Shown: piece by piece, positions 43,115-52,033 of the stretch
How positions within the stretch are numbered: the stretch's first letter is position 1
How the letters are laid out: each line of letters starts with the position of its first letter
Source of the DNA: Aliidongia dinghuensis
GTDB lineage: Bacteria; Pseudomonadota; Alphaproteobacteria; ATCC43930; CGMCC-115725
Direction: 5' to 3'
Length of the DNA: 64,000 nucleotides
Assembly: GCF_014643535.1 (NCBI RefSeq)
Contig: NZ_BMJQ01000006.1
Coordinates: 248,001-312,000, forward strand
Position numbers and translations under genes: made by a program
The notes under the pieces: generated by a model
Seen by the model: the letters and a program-made list of their open reading frames with translations, nothing else
Database searches by the model: none
What the model was told of the DNA's origin: nothing

Positions 43115-44790
43115 AGCACCTGGTTCGACGCGGGGTGGGAATGCTGCTCCTCCTGCCTCTGCTTGCCGGCACAGCGCTCGGCTCAGAGCCCCCCTTGACC
43201 GGCGAAGCCTATCAGCATGCGGCCGCGGTCTATAAGGCCCTCGACGCCAAGGACCTGCCTACGGCCGAGCGCGAGGCGCGCCTCGCCTATGGCTTGCGCC
43301 CCGACAGCCGCAGCACGGCGCTCCTGCTGGTGGAGGTGCTGCGCCGCGAGAACAAGCTCGACGAGGCCCGGCGCGTCCTCGACGCGTCGCTCGCCGGGGC
43401 GCCGCCGGATGCCGGCGCCTTGACGACCCGCGGCTATCTCGACAATGCGCTCAACGACTATGACGCGGCCGTCGCCGATTTCGCCCGCGCCCTCGCCGTC
43501 CCCGGCCAGTCAGACGAGGACGTGCGCAAGCTGCGCCTTGCCGAGGCCGACGCGGCGTCAGCCGGCAAACAGCCGCAAAAGGTGCTGGACGCACTCGAGC
43601 CGCTCGCGGGTGAGGCGAGCTACCCGGTCGCGATCCGCCGCGGCTACGCGCTGTTCAGCCTCAAGCGCAACGACGACGCCTCGGCCGCCTTCGCGATCGC
43701 TGCCCGGACCGCGCCCAACGACGAGAACCGGCTTCAGGCGCTGAAGGGCCAGGCGGAAGCCGACTCCGAGCGCGGCGATCTCGACTCGGTCAAGCGGCTG
43801 TTGCCGGCGCTCAACGTCGCCGGCGCACCGTGCGACATCGACATCGCCTATCTCATGATGCGTGTCGGCGACGATGCCGACGCGCTCACCTATGTCGAGG
43901 GCCCGTGCGGCGCCGATCTCAAGCCGGCCAACGCGGTCGATTTCGGCTATGCGGCGAAGCGGCTCGGCCGGAACGAGGAAGCGATCAATTTCTTCCAGCG
44001 CGGGCTCGAGGAGCGCCTTGCGAGCGGCACGCAGTCCGAGACGGATACAAGGACCATCTTCGGCCTCCGGCGCGAAGTCGACACGCTCTCGCGCAGCTGG
44101 GGCGTCAACGGCAGCTTCACCTTTCGCGGCGGCCGCGACAACGCCGACAATGGCACGGTGGGCCAGGCCATCACGGAAGCCTATTGGCAACCGCCGATCC
44201 TGAACAACAGCCTGCAGGTCTACGCGCGCATCGGCGTCAACGCGGTCGACCAGACGTCTGCGGGCACCTCGTCCACCACCTCGACCCAGGCCGCATTCGG
44301 CACGCGGGTGAAGCCGTTCTCGACCGAGAACATCGTGATCGCGGCGGAGAAGCTCGTGCCGGTCGAGCACGGCGCGCTCAAGGACTGGCTGTTCCGCGGC
44401 GCCACATCCGGCGGCTTCGGCCTCGAGGTCGAGCCGGTGCGCCGTTACTGGCCGACGTCGCAATACTACGTCGAGACCGACTACTACCTCCACCAGCGCC
44501 GCTTCGCGGCCAACGGCGAGGGGCGCTACGGCGAGGCGACCTCGCTGCTCGACACCTCGCCCAATCTCATCGGCACGGGCTTCCTCGATCTCGCGGCCGA
44601 ATACGACGGCGCGCAATATCGCCGGACCGCGGTGGCTGCCGGGCCCGGCATCGGCGTGCGCTACTGGTTCCGCGAGACGACCTATCGCGCGCCGGCGAGC
44701 TTCGCCGAACTCGATCTCGCGTACCGCTTCAACGCGACGGGCTCAGGCCGGCTTGGCGGCATCGTGCTGCAGCTGACGCTGTCGTTCTGA
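43111..44790 (+). CDS. NfrA-like outer-membrane TPR/porin
   Basis: The 559-residue protein has a signal peptide (LLLLPLLAGTALGSE) and TPR-like helical repeats from about 30 to 320. The C-terminal domain (about 335-559) has alternating beta-strands ending in LGGIVLQLTLSF, a terminal Phe typical of outer-membrane barrels. The order TPR scaffold then barrel matches NfrA (phage N4 adsorption protein A), which exports the NfrB-made glycan. Its start overlaps the NfrB-like stop by 4 bp. Its 3' end overlaps the convergent DUF4434 gene by 48 bp. Confidence 0.85.
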   Translation: MKHLVRRGVGMLLLLPLLAGTALGSEPPLTGEAYQHAAAVYKALDAKDLPTAEREARLAYGLRPDSRSTALLLVEVLRRENKLDEARRVLDASLAGAPPDAGALTTRGYLDNALNDYDAAVADFARALAVPGQSDEDVRKLRLAEADAASAGKQPQKVLDALEPLAGEASYPVAIRRGYALFSLKRNDDASAAFAIAARTAPNDENRLQALKGQAEADSERGDLDSVKRLLPALNVAGAPCDIDIAYLMMRVGDDADALTYVEGPCGADLKPANAVDFGYAAKRLGRNEEAINFFQRGLEERLASGTQSETDTRTIFGLRREVDTLSRSWGVNGSFTFRGGRDNADNGTVGQAITEAYWQPPILNNSLQVYARIGVNAVDQTSAGTSSTTSTQAAFGTRVKPFSTENIVIAAEKLVPVEHGALKDWLFRGATSGGFGLEVEPVRRYWPTSQYYVETDYYLHQRRFAANGEGRYGEATSLLDTSPNLIGTGFLDLAAEYDGAQYRRTAVAAGPGIGVRYWFRETTYRAPASFAELDLAYRFNATGSGRLGGIVLQLTLSF

Positions 44791-45804
44791 GCCGTCTTCG
44801 ACGCGGGCGGTCCGCGGATCGCGGGCGGCGAGGAGATAGGCCCGGCGCAGCGCCTTCCCGCCCGCGACACGGTCGGTCATGTAGGGATCAACGGCAAAGC
44901 CCAGGATGCGGCCGGGACCCAGGTCCACCGCGCGCTCGAGCTGCGTCCGCACGCGGGCGAACGACGCCGCGCGGGCGGTGAACGGCTGTTGGGCGCGGCC
45001 GTCGTCCCGATCCAACTGCTCGAACAGTTCGATGATGAGCTCAAACGGCTTGGCATCCGCCCGAAGCCGCTCCGCGAGTTGCGCCGATGCGGCCGAGTGC
45101 TCCTCACCTGTCGGTGCTGCGACACCGGCACCGTCCTGGATCAGCGGTACGAGGGCCACCCGCTGGAGGATCGCGGACCACAGGTCCGGCCAGACCCCGC
45201 TGGCCGCGAAGGCCGAATGGAAGGTCGAAACCGCCAGCAGGCGGTCGTCGTGACCGGCGACCGCGGCCGTGATCGTCGACAGGTAGTCGAGCAGACGGTC
45301 GAGGAAGCCGGACCGCCGCCAGGTATAGTCGTCGAGCTCTTGCGGCAGGTACCAGCCGGCGAATGCCGGGTGCTGGGCATAGGACGCAGTTTCGATATGC
45401 CGCGTCTGGCGGGTCAGCACCGCCTTGAGATGGGCGTCCATCTTCGGCTCGTCGGCAGCGGCGGCCGCCCAATATCCATTGTCGAACGGCAAGCCGATCC
45501 TGAGGGCTAGGCCCCGAGCCGCCGCCAGATCCAGCAGACGGTCGAGAGTATCGGCTGAGGCGGCGAACCGGTCGGTGCCGTCCACGTAATCCACCCATTG
45601 CAGGATCAGCTGCTGACAGCCGAGGTGCCGCAGCAGGTCGAACCGTGCAGGCCAGATCGCCAGGTCGTCGAAATCGGCGCGCCACGGCTGGAAGAAGGAA
45701 CCGTCGAGCCGCGCGGGCAGCCAGTCGGCAACCGGCGCGTCGCGGCTCGCCAGTCCGGCCGCCGCAAGCGCCAGCCACAGCGTGAATCGCCGACGGCTCA
45801 GCAT
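44743..45804 (-). CDS. DUF4434-like secreted glycosidase-type protein
   Basis: The start ATG 45804 has GGGGA upstream; 353 residues. The signal sequence is MLSRRRFTLWLALAAAGLAS. The protein then reads LDGSFFQPWRADF, CQQLILQWVDYVDG, LALRIGLPFDNGYW and FAGWYLPQELDDYTW, which fits a DUF4434 TIM barrel with an acidic pair after the fourth strand (PQELDD). This family is thought to be glycoside-hydrolase-like. As I recall, the E. coli nfr operon's third gene ybcH belongs to the same group, which would strengthen the parallel. It is convergent with the NfrA-like gene. Confidence 0.75.
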   Translation of the reverse strand: MLSRRRFTLWLALAAAGLASRDAPVADWLPARLDGSFFQPWRADFDDLAIWPARFDLLRHLGCQQLILQWVDYVDGTDRFAASADTLDRLLDLAAARGLALRIGLPFDNGYWAAAAADEPKMDAHLKAVLTRQTRHIETASYAQHPAFAGWYLPQELDDYTWRRSGFLDRLLDYLSTITAAVAGHDDRLLAVSTFHSAFAASGVWPDLWSAILQRVALVPLIQDGAGVAAPTGEEHSAASAQLAERLRADAKPFELIIELFEQLDRDDGRAQQPFTARAASFARVRTQLERAVDLGPGRILGFAVDPYMTDRVAGGKALRRAYLLAARDPRTARVEDGSERQRQLQHDAAKPA

Positions 45805-46132
45805 CGATTCCCCGCGAACGGTCACCTCACATGCTCCTCGACCGGCGCTTCGGCTCGCGCCGGTCGATCATGCTACATCGCGGGGCCGCCAGACCCATCA
45901 TTTTCCGAGGGCGATCGCCTTCAACCGGATCGCTCGTTCCCCCTCCCGGCCGATTCGGGCTCAAATCGCCCATACCCCGCTACGGCGCATCCCACTGATT
46001 CTAAGCATAGAATCAGCATAAAATATCATTATATACAAATACTTCGCTTTTTAGACCAAAAATGCCACACGGTTCCAGAATATATTCCGTATAAACGGCG
46101 CGCTTTCGTCTTCTCGTGGAGGAAATCTCGCT
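45805..46132. promoter_or_regulatory. AT-rich divergent region with a perfect inverted repeat
   Basis: CTGATTCTA-AGCA-TAGAATCAG (45995-46016) has perfect 9-bp arms. It is followed by an AT-rich stretch (46016-46100) containing AAATACTT, as in the DUF2334 leaders. It likely controls the secreted hydrolase gene at 46133 and perhaps the DUF4434 gene. No coding frame is seen. Confidence 0.5.
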
Positions 46133-47629
46133 ATGTTACTTACACGATTTCGCACAATCTTGGGTGGTTCGCAAGTATTATCTGAGAAAAAGAAATTAAA
46201 ATTAAATTTATCTAAATTTTTATTCATTGGCGCGACGGCACTGACGTTCGCTCAGGCCAGCACGGCTTTCGCCTCCGGCACCGTCACGTTTCTGTTCTTC
46301 GACCGGAACGGCAACGCGCTGTCGTCGGCGAGCGTGCGCAACATCCTCAACAACAACAATGCCGGCTGGGACGGCGACGCGCTGGTCAATCCGACCAACC
46401 TGCAGGACCTCGAAGAAACGCCGCTCTATGACACGAACCAGGGCCTGGCCTTCGACACGATCTCTGAGCCGGCAGCCCTCTCGCTCAACTGGCCGACCAC
46501 GCGCGGTTACTCGACGCTGATCGTCGACAACGGCGGCAAGGGCTTCTCCAACGGCGGGACGGTGAACTTCACCTATCAGGCCGCCCTCGACTCCTCGCGC
46601 CGGCTCGTGGCAGCACTGGCCGCCCGGCCGACCTATCAGCCGTCGGCCGCGTTCAAGACCGCCTACAGCGCAATGAGCGCCGATCTGCAGCAGGCGACCG
46701 CGTCGTCCGCGCAGTCGACGCGCGGCAAGTACGGCCAGCTGGCGCTCGACCAGGCGCATATCGCCAACGACCTGATGCTGTCCGAGTACGGCCACGCCAT
46801 GACGGGGCGGAGCGCCACCTGGCTCGGCACCACGTTCGACACGACCGACAACGTCTCGACCACGGTGTCGAACGCCACCGTGGCGACGCCGCACGGCTGG
46901 GTCCGCATGGTGTTCGATCCGAGCGCTCAGCCGTCCGACTACACCGAGGCTGTCAACGCGGCCCATGCCGCGGGCCTGAAGGTCCTCGGCCAGCCGATCG
47001 ATTCCTCGGAAGCCGCCAGCTTCTCGCAGTCGGCCTATGTCGCCCGCTTCCAGACCTACATCCAGGCATTCCCGAATATGGATGCGTGGGAGATCGGCAA
47101 CGAGGTCAACGGCAGCTGGCTGGGCTCGGGCATGGGCCAGAAGATCGCCGCCACCGCGTCCTACGTCGCAGCCGCCGCACCCAAGGCCCAGCGTGTCCTG
47201 ACGCTCTACTGGCAGATCGGCACCGACGCGCCCGAGTGGTCGACGTTCAACTGGGCCCGCGCCAACCTGCCGGCCTCGACGCGCAACCTGATCAACGTCG
47301 TGCTGCTGTCGACCTATGTCGAGGATGCGCCCATGGGCCTGGCATTCGACCAGATCATGAACGAGCTGCACACGGAATTCCCGAACCAGAAGATCGGTCT
47401 GGGTGAGCTCGGCTACTGGTCGCCCGACACGTCGCAGGCCTGGTGGGCGATCTCGCCGAACAACCCGACGACCTCGACCCGCCGCGCGGTCGCGAACCAG
47501 TACTACTCGGCGAGCCTCGGCTATTCGTTCGGCGTCGGCGGTGGCTTCTGGTGGTACTTCGCCGAGGATACCCTGTCCGACCCGCAGCTCACCGGTGCCA
47601 TCCGCGCCGGCGTCACGGGCGCGTTCTAA
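46133..47629 (+). CDS. Secreted glycoside hydrolase-like TIM-barrel protein (clan GH-A type)
   Basis: The protein has 498 residues; GGAGG precedes the ATG by 9 bp. A long n-region (KKKLKLNLSK) and hydrophobic core (FLFIGATALTFAQASTAFAS) form a signal peptide. The barrel part has GWVRMVFDPS, AWEIGNEVNGSWLG with the Asn-Glu acid/base pair, and KIGLGELGYWSPDTS with a candidate nucleophile Glu, as in GH5/GH39-like families. The first 35 codons are AT-rich, unlike the rest. A depolymerase or remodelling enzyme for the adjacent locus's polysaccharide is inferred. Confidence 0.78.
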   Translation: MLLTRFRTILGGSQVLSEKKKLKLNLSKFLFIGATALTFAQASTAFASGTVTFLFFDRNGNALSSASVRNILNNNNAGWDGDALVNPTNLQDLEETPLYDTNQGLAFDTISEPAALSLNWPTTRGYSTLIVDNGGKGFSNGGTVNFTYQAALDSSRRLVAALAARPTYQPSAAFKTAYSAMSADLQQATASSAQSTRGKYGQLALDQAHIANDLMLSEYGHAMTGRSATWLGTTFDTTDNVSTTVSNATVATPHGWVRMVFDPSAQPSDYTEAVNAAHAAGLKVLGQPIDSSEAASFSQSAYVARFQTYIQAFPNMDAWEIGNEVNGSWLGSGMGQKIAATASYVAAAAPKAQRVLTLYWQIGTDAPEWSTFNWARANLPASTRNLINVVLLSTYVEDAPMGLAFDQIMNELHTEFPNQKIGLGELGYWSPDTSQAWWAISPNNPTTSTRRAVANQYYSASLGYSFGVGGGFWWYFAEDTLSDPQLTGAIRAGVTGAF

Positions 47630-47642
47630 GGGGGAGGGGGGC

Positions 47643-47731
47643 GTCCGCGGACTCGTCGCCTTGCGCGACGAGGCTGCGGACGTGGTCCTCGAGCACGGTC
47701 GCATTGGCTGGGCACCGCCAGTGCGACCGTG
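47643..47731. terminator. Two strong hairpins between convergent genes
   Basis: The first hairpin (47643-47681) pairs GTCCGC and CTCGTCGC with GCGACGAG and GCGGAC. The second has arms CACGGTCGCA (47694-47703) and TGCGACCGTG (47722-47731). They fill the gap between the hydrolase gene and fixJ and probably stop transcription from both sides. Confidence 0.55.
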
Positions 47732-47756
47732 TACTCGTTATAGGAACGAAGACGGC

Positions 47757-48362
47757 TCAATGCCGTTCGGCGAGCAGCGCCATCCGGACAAGTTCGGACA
47801 GGCTGCCCGCCTGCATCTTGCTCATCAGGTTCGCCCGATAGACCTCGACAGTGCGCGGGCTGATGCCGAGCTGGAACGCGATCACCTTGTTCGAGCGCCC
47901 GCTGACCACGCCGTCGAGCACGTCCCGTTCGCGGGCGGAAAGGGCGACGAGGCGAGCGCGGATCGCCTCAGGCGAATCGGTCTCGACGAGACGGCCCTCA
48001 CCGTTCAAGGCCGACCGGATGGAGCCGATGAGCCGCTCCTCGTCGAACGGCTTTTCGATGAAATCGACGACGCCGGCCTTCATCGCTTCCACCGCCAGCG
48101 GCACGTCGGCATGGCCGGTGATGACGATCACCGGCCGGCCGGCGCCTCGTCGCTTCAAATGCCGGATCAGCTCGAGCCCGTTCGTGTCGGCCATTCGCAC
48201 GTCGGTTACGATGCAACCGGTGGCAGGCATCGGCAGCAGCTCGAGAAAGGCGGTCGCCGACTCGTAGGTATGGACGTCGAAGCGCGCCGCCTCCAGCATG
48301 AACCGAAGCGAATCCCTGACGGCCTCGTCGTCGTCGATCACGTGGACCACACCGTCAATCAC
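47757..48362 (-). CDS. fixJ: FixJ-type response regulator
   Basis: The GTG start at 48362 (GGGAGGA upstream) gives 201 residues and puts the phospho-acceptor at Asp54 and the switch Lys at 104, exactly as in rhizobial FixJ. The receiver reads VHVIDDDEAVRDSL, CIVTDVRMADTNGLEL and FIEKPF. The C-terminal LuxR-type HTH is LSARERDVLDGVVSGRSNKV, then ISPRTVEVYRANLM. Its start overlaps the fixL stop by 8 bp, so the pair is translationally coupled. It activates microaerobic genes when FixL signals low oxygen. Confidence 0.92.
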   Translation of the reverse strand: MIDGVVHVIDDDEAVRDSLRFMLEAARFDVHTYESATAFLELLPMPATGCIVTDVRMADTNGLELIRHLKRRGAGRPVIVITGHADVPLAVEAMKAGVVDFIEKPFDEERLIGSIRSALNGEGRLVETDSPEAIRARLVALSARERDVLDGVVSGRSNKVIAFQLGISPRTVEVYRANLMSKMQAGSLSELVRMALLAERH

Positions 48363-49833
48363 GTCCGTCTTCCTCCCTCTCGACGCTTCGCAACGTGAAG
48401 CGGAATGTGGCACCGCCCCCGGGCGTCGCCTCCGCCCAGATGCGGCCGCCGTGGCTTTCGACGATCGTCCGCGAAATGGAGAGGCCGACGCCCATGCCGT
48501 TGGCCTTCGTCGTGACGAAGGGTTGGAACAGGGTGTCGATCACCTCCGAGTCGATGCCGGGGCCGGTATCCGCGACGCTGACCTGGGCCAGTTCCGGGCC
48601 GACGCGCTCGACCGAGATCGTCAATTCCTTGTTCAGGCTCCCCTCCATCGCATCGAAGGAATTCCGCAGCAGATTGGTCACCACCTGCTGGATCTGGACC
48701 CGGTCGGCGAGCACGAGATCGGTGGAGGGATCGTAGTTTCGCCTTACCGTTATACCGCGCTCCTTGGCGCCGACCAAGGCGAGCTCGCCGACGTCATCTA
48801 TCAGTTGCGAGAGGCTCTCGATCCGCCGCTCCGTTTCGCCGCGGGCCAGGAATTCGCGCAGGCGGCGGATGATATGCCCGGCCCTGAGCGCCTGCGCCCC
48901 CGCCTTCTCGAGCGCGCCCGCGAGCCGCTCACGCGGTATGTCCGGCTCGCTGAGCAGGTGTGCCGCACCCTTCAGATAATTGGCGATCGCCGACAGCGGT
49001 TGGTTCAGCTCGTGGGCGATAGCCGAGGCCATCTCGCCCATGGCGGTCACGCGCGATACGCGAACGAGCTCGGACTGCAGTTCCTGCAGGCGGGCTTCCG
49101 AGCGATGCCGTTCCGTCAGGTCGCGCACGAACCCGGTAAAGAAGCGCCCCTTGTCCGTCAGCGCTTCGCTGATCGTCAGCTCCATGGGGAAGGTCGAGCC
49201 GTTCTTGCGCTCGCCCATGACGATACGGTCGGTGCCGGTCGTCCGTCGGTCGTCCGAACGCTCGTACTGGTCGAGATAGCCGTCGTGGGTCTCGCGGTCC
49301 CGTGCCGGCATCAGCAGGTTGGCGTTACGGCCGAGGACTTCGCCGGCGGCCCAGCCGAACAGGTCCTCGGCCGCATGGCTGAAGGAACGGATCAGCCCGC
49401 GCTCGTCGGTCACGATCATCGCGACCGGTATCGTCTGCAGGAGCGTCTGCAGATGCATCTCGCTTTCCCTGAGCGACCGGTTGATGACGATCAGTTGCTG
49501 CCGGGTCCGCTGCAGCCAGGATCCGACGCCCATGATGGCGCTGCTGATGCCGGCAAACACGGCGACGCTCGCCACGTCGCCCATGACGACCGGCTGGTCC
49601 GCCGGAAAGGTCGTCTCGACTACGGCGATCAGCGAGAGCAGGGTCGCGAGCAGTCCAGGCCGGAAGCCGCCCAGGGCCGACGCGGCGACGATGGCCGGGA
49701 TCAGGAACAAATAGACCGACCGCTCGCCGAACGCGAGCTCGAGCAGCAGGTACAGCGCCAGGCCGGCGATGACGCCGAGGACGGCGATCGCGTAGCCGAA
49801 CCAGATCCGCCAGTCCTGCACCCATCGGCTCAT
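48355..49833 (-). CDS. fixL: FixL-type oxygen-sensing histidine kinase
   Basis: The 492-residue protein has about four N-terminal membrane helices (12-107) and a haem PAS domain with His183 (RETHDGYLDQYE) and Arg203 (TDRIVMGERKNGSTFPME). These two are 20 residues apart, as are His200 and Arg220 of Bradyrhizobium FixL. FFTGFVRDLTERH ends the PAS. HisKA has His274 (AIAHELNQPLSAIANYLKG), and the HATPase has NLLRNSFDAME and DTGPGID. Oxygen bound to haem should inhibit autophosphorylation. It is divergent from a stand-alone receiver gene. Confidence 0.93.
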   Translation of the reverse strand: MSRWVQDWRIWFGYAIAVLGVIAGLALYLLLELAFGERSVYLFLIPAIVAASALGGFRPGLLATLLSLIAVVETTFPADQPVVMGDVASVAVFAGISSAIMGVGSWLQRTRQQLIVINRSLRESEMHLQTLLQTIPVAMIVTDERGLIRSFSHAAEDLFGWAAGEVLGRNANLLMPARDRETHDGYLDQYERSDDRRTTGTDRIVMGERKNGSTFPMELTISEALTDKGRFFTGFVRDLTERHRSEARLQELQSELVRVSRVTAMGEMASAIAHELNQPLSAIANYLKGAAHLLSEPDIPRERLAGALEKAGAQALRAGHIIRRLREFLARGETERRIESLSQLIDDVGELALVGAKERGITVRRNYDPSTDLVLADRVQIQQVVTNLLRNSFDAMEGSLNKELTISVERVGPELAQVSVADTGPGIDSEVIDTLFQPFVTTKANGMGVGLSISRTIVESHGGRIWAEATPGGGATFRFTLRSVEREEDGRD

Positions 49834-50069
49834 TTCACTGTCGCGCTCCGCCGTCGCGAAGCCATCGCTACGCCTTGAACTGCATAAGTTTTTTCGGCGC
49901 CGCGCGCGCTTCGGAATAGTACTTAGGGGAAATACCGGATTTGTGTTTCCTTCGTCTTCGCAATAGGTTGGATTGGGAGTGCAGCGCCGTTGCTCGAGTG
50001 GCCGCGAACCGCGCCCGCCGATCGGGCGGCGGGCTCATTGCTTCGGGGCAGCTGTTCGGGGTCTCGAGC

Positions 50070-50480
50070 ATGTCCAGTCCAGGCTCCACTCCCTTGCCAG
50101 GCTCGCCTCCGTTCAAAGTGTTCATCCTGGACGACGACGCCGATCTGCGCGCCGCGCTGCAATTCTCCCTGGAGCTGGACGGGTTCACTGTCGAGACGTT
50201 CGCGACCGGCGAGGAGTTGGTGCAGCAGGCCGAATTTCCCGAAATCGGCTGCCTGGTGGTGGACTACCGGCTGCCTGGTATGAACGGCCTCGACGCGCTC
50301 GACCAGTTGCGGCGTCGGCAGATCCGCTTGCCGGCCGTGCTGATCACCACGCAGCCGCGACGTTCCGTGCGCCAGCGCGCTGCCGCAATCGGCGTGCCGA
50401 TCATCGAGAAACCCTTGTTGTCCAACGCGCTTTCCGAGCATATCCGTCGCGCCGATCCGCGCTTCTTCAATCACCCCTGA
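50070..50480 (+). CDS. Single-domain response regulator (receiver only)
   Basis: The protein has 136 residues from ATG 50070. FKVFILDDDADLRAALQFSL gives the acidic pocket, CLVVDYRLPGMNGLDALDQL the phospho-Asp, and PIIEKPL the Lys. There is no output domain. It is divergent from fixL, which suggests it competes for phosphate from FixL or acts as a phosphate sink. An in-frame extension to 49941 has no ribosome-binding support. Confidence 0.85.
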   Translation: MSSPGSTPLPGSPPFKVFILDDDADLRAALQFSLELDGFTVETFATGEELVQQAEFPEIGCLVVDYRLPGMNGLDALDQLRRRQIRLPAVLITTQPRRSVRQRAAAIGVPIIEKPLLSNALSEHIRRADPRFFNHP

Positions 50481-50658
50481 ATTGCGTCGCCAATAAATAC
50501 TTAGCGTCAGAGATGTAATAGCAATTCTTTTCCAAACATACACCCCAATTTATACGCGATTTTACTTGAGCGAAACACCAGAAAATAAGTGACAGGCCCG
50601 AACCATCCCGCCCGCACCTTGAGCGCGGGCAAGGTATGAAGGGGCTGGACAGGCGCGG
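50481..50658. other. AT-rich gap between convergent genes
   Basis: This 178-bp AT-rich stretch lies between the receiver gene and the barrel gene. No strong hairpin or coding frame is seen. Its composition resembles the AT-rich leaders of the polysaccharide locus. Confidence 0.4.
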
Positions 50659-52029
50659 TCAGAACTGGATCGGCAGGGCCACCTGGAACACGTAGCGCGG
50701 CGCCCGGCTGCCGGCGCCGATGCCGGCGGTCATGTCGAGCGCCATGCCCGGCGCCAGGTTGGTGAAGAGGCCGGCCTGGAACAGGCTGACCGCCGCCTCG
50801 GACCCCGGCACGCGGACGCCCGACGCCTCGGTCTTGCCGAGGAACTCGAGCTGCGGCCCGACGCTCAGCGAGGTTTCCGGGCTGACCGCGAACAGCACCG
50901 AGGTAGCGGCGGTATAGGTGTCGCCGGGCGCGATGCTGCTTTCGGGGAAGGAATGGGCGTAGCGGAACGATCCCGTAAAGACGAGCGGATCCTGCCGCTT
51001 CGAGGCATTCAGCGTGACCGCCACCTGGTTGAAGCCGCCGCCGATCGCGGTGCTGTTGCTCTGCCGGCCGATGTTGGACAGCCAGCCGACGCTGGCTACG
51101 AGGTTCGGCCGCCACGAGCCCTCGCGCACGAGGAACTTGTCGAGCGTGATGCTCGGCTGTCCCAGCAGCCATGACGTGGCCGACTGTTCCTTGAGACCGA
51201 CGCCGAGCGCCCGGGTCGTGTTCGAGGTCGTGAGATAGTCGTACGGCAGATTGATGTCGACCTGCGCGTCCCACGGCAGGCCTGCGCGGAACAGCAGAGA
51301 GGTCTCGAGCTGGTCCTGCTGCGTGAAGATGTCGGACGTCAGCGCCCGGCCGTCGGTCGTCAGCACGAGTGGACCGGGCACCGTCTGCTCCCGCCGCGTG
51401 TAGGTGACGGTCGGCACGATCTGGTAGACGCCGGTCGGCAGCAGGAGCGCGCCGGTCTGGACCAGCGCGCGCTCGAGCGCATGCTCCGCCGCCTCCGGAT
51501 CGACCTCGAAAGTGCCTGACGACGAAGGAGGCGACGAAGGAGGCGACGAGGCAGTCGTTGGCGGGGCGGCAGGAGCGGCGGGCGGCGGGCTCGCTTGCGC
51601 CTCGACGGCCGTTTGCGCGGCGGCGGCCGCTTCGGCCGGCCTGGGCGGGATTGGCGCCACCGCAGCCGGAGCGCTCGCCGCACGCGACGGCGGCGGCGCC
51701 GATGCCGCACCCGCCACACGTCCCGTCGCTTGTGCCTGTACCTGGGCCTGTGCCTGGGCCTGCGCCTGCGCGCGCTCGAGCTTCATCACCCGCAGCAGCA
51801 GTTCCTGGATCACGGCATCGCGCTCGTCCAGCCGCTTCTGCAGTTCCTCGATCGTCGGTTGTTTCTTCCCATTGGCCGGCGTCGCATCGTCCGCCCGGGC
51901 GGCGGGCGCCCAGGCGGCAAGCGCGCAGGGGCCGAGCAGCAGGGCGGCGGTCGCCCCCTGCCTGCCTGCCCGGCGATCTGAACGAAGACGGAAATCCGAA
52001 GGGAAAATGCTGATCCGCACGGCAGGCAT
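50659..52029 (-). CDS. Outer-membrane beta-barrel with N-terminal coiled coil (FapF-like)
   Basis: The start is ATG 52029, 4 bp after the C39 peptidase stop (TGA-CGGG-ATG), giving 456 residues. A signal peptide (cut near ARA/DDATP) is followed by a coiled coil (TIEELQKRLDERDAVIQELL) and a Gln/Ala-Pro linker. A helix EAAEHALERALVQTGALLLP then leads into a roughly 12-strand barrel ending YVFQVALPIQF. This architecture, including the L-x-P-x-G element before the first strand, is that of the Fap amyloid secretin FapF. Cotranscription with an exported C39 peptidase supports that. The sequence level of relatedness is not measured. Confidence 0.75.
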   Translation of the reverse strand: MPAVRISIFPSDFRLRSDRRAGRQGATAALLLGPCALAAWAPAARADDATPANGKKQPTIEELQKRLDERDAVIQELLLRVMKLERAQAQAQAQAQVQAQATGRVAGAASAPPPSRAASAPAAVAPIPPRPAEAAAAAQTAVEAQASPPPAAPAAPPTTASSPPSSPPSSSGTFEVDPEAAEHALERALVQTGALLLPTGVYQIVPTVTYTRREQTVPGPLVLTTDGRALTSDIFTQQDQLETSLLFRAGLPWDAQVDINLPYDYLTTSNTTRALGVGLKEQSATSWLLGQPSITLDKFLVREGSWRPNLVASVGWLSNIGRQSNSTAIGGGFNQVAVTLNASKRQDPLVFTGSFRYAHSFPESSIAPGDTYTAATSVLFAVSPETSLSVGPQLEFLGKTEASGVRVPGSEAAVSLFQAGLFTNLAPGMALDMTAGIGAGSRAPRYVFQVALPIQF

Positions 52030-52033
52030 CCCG

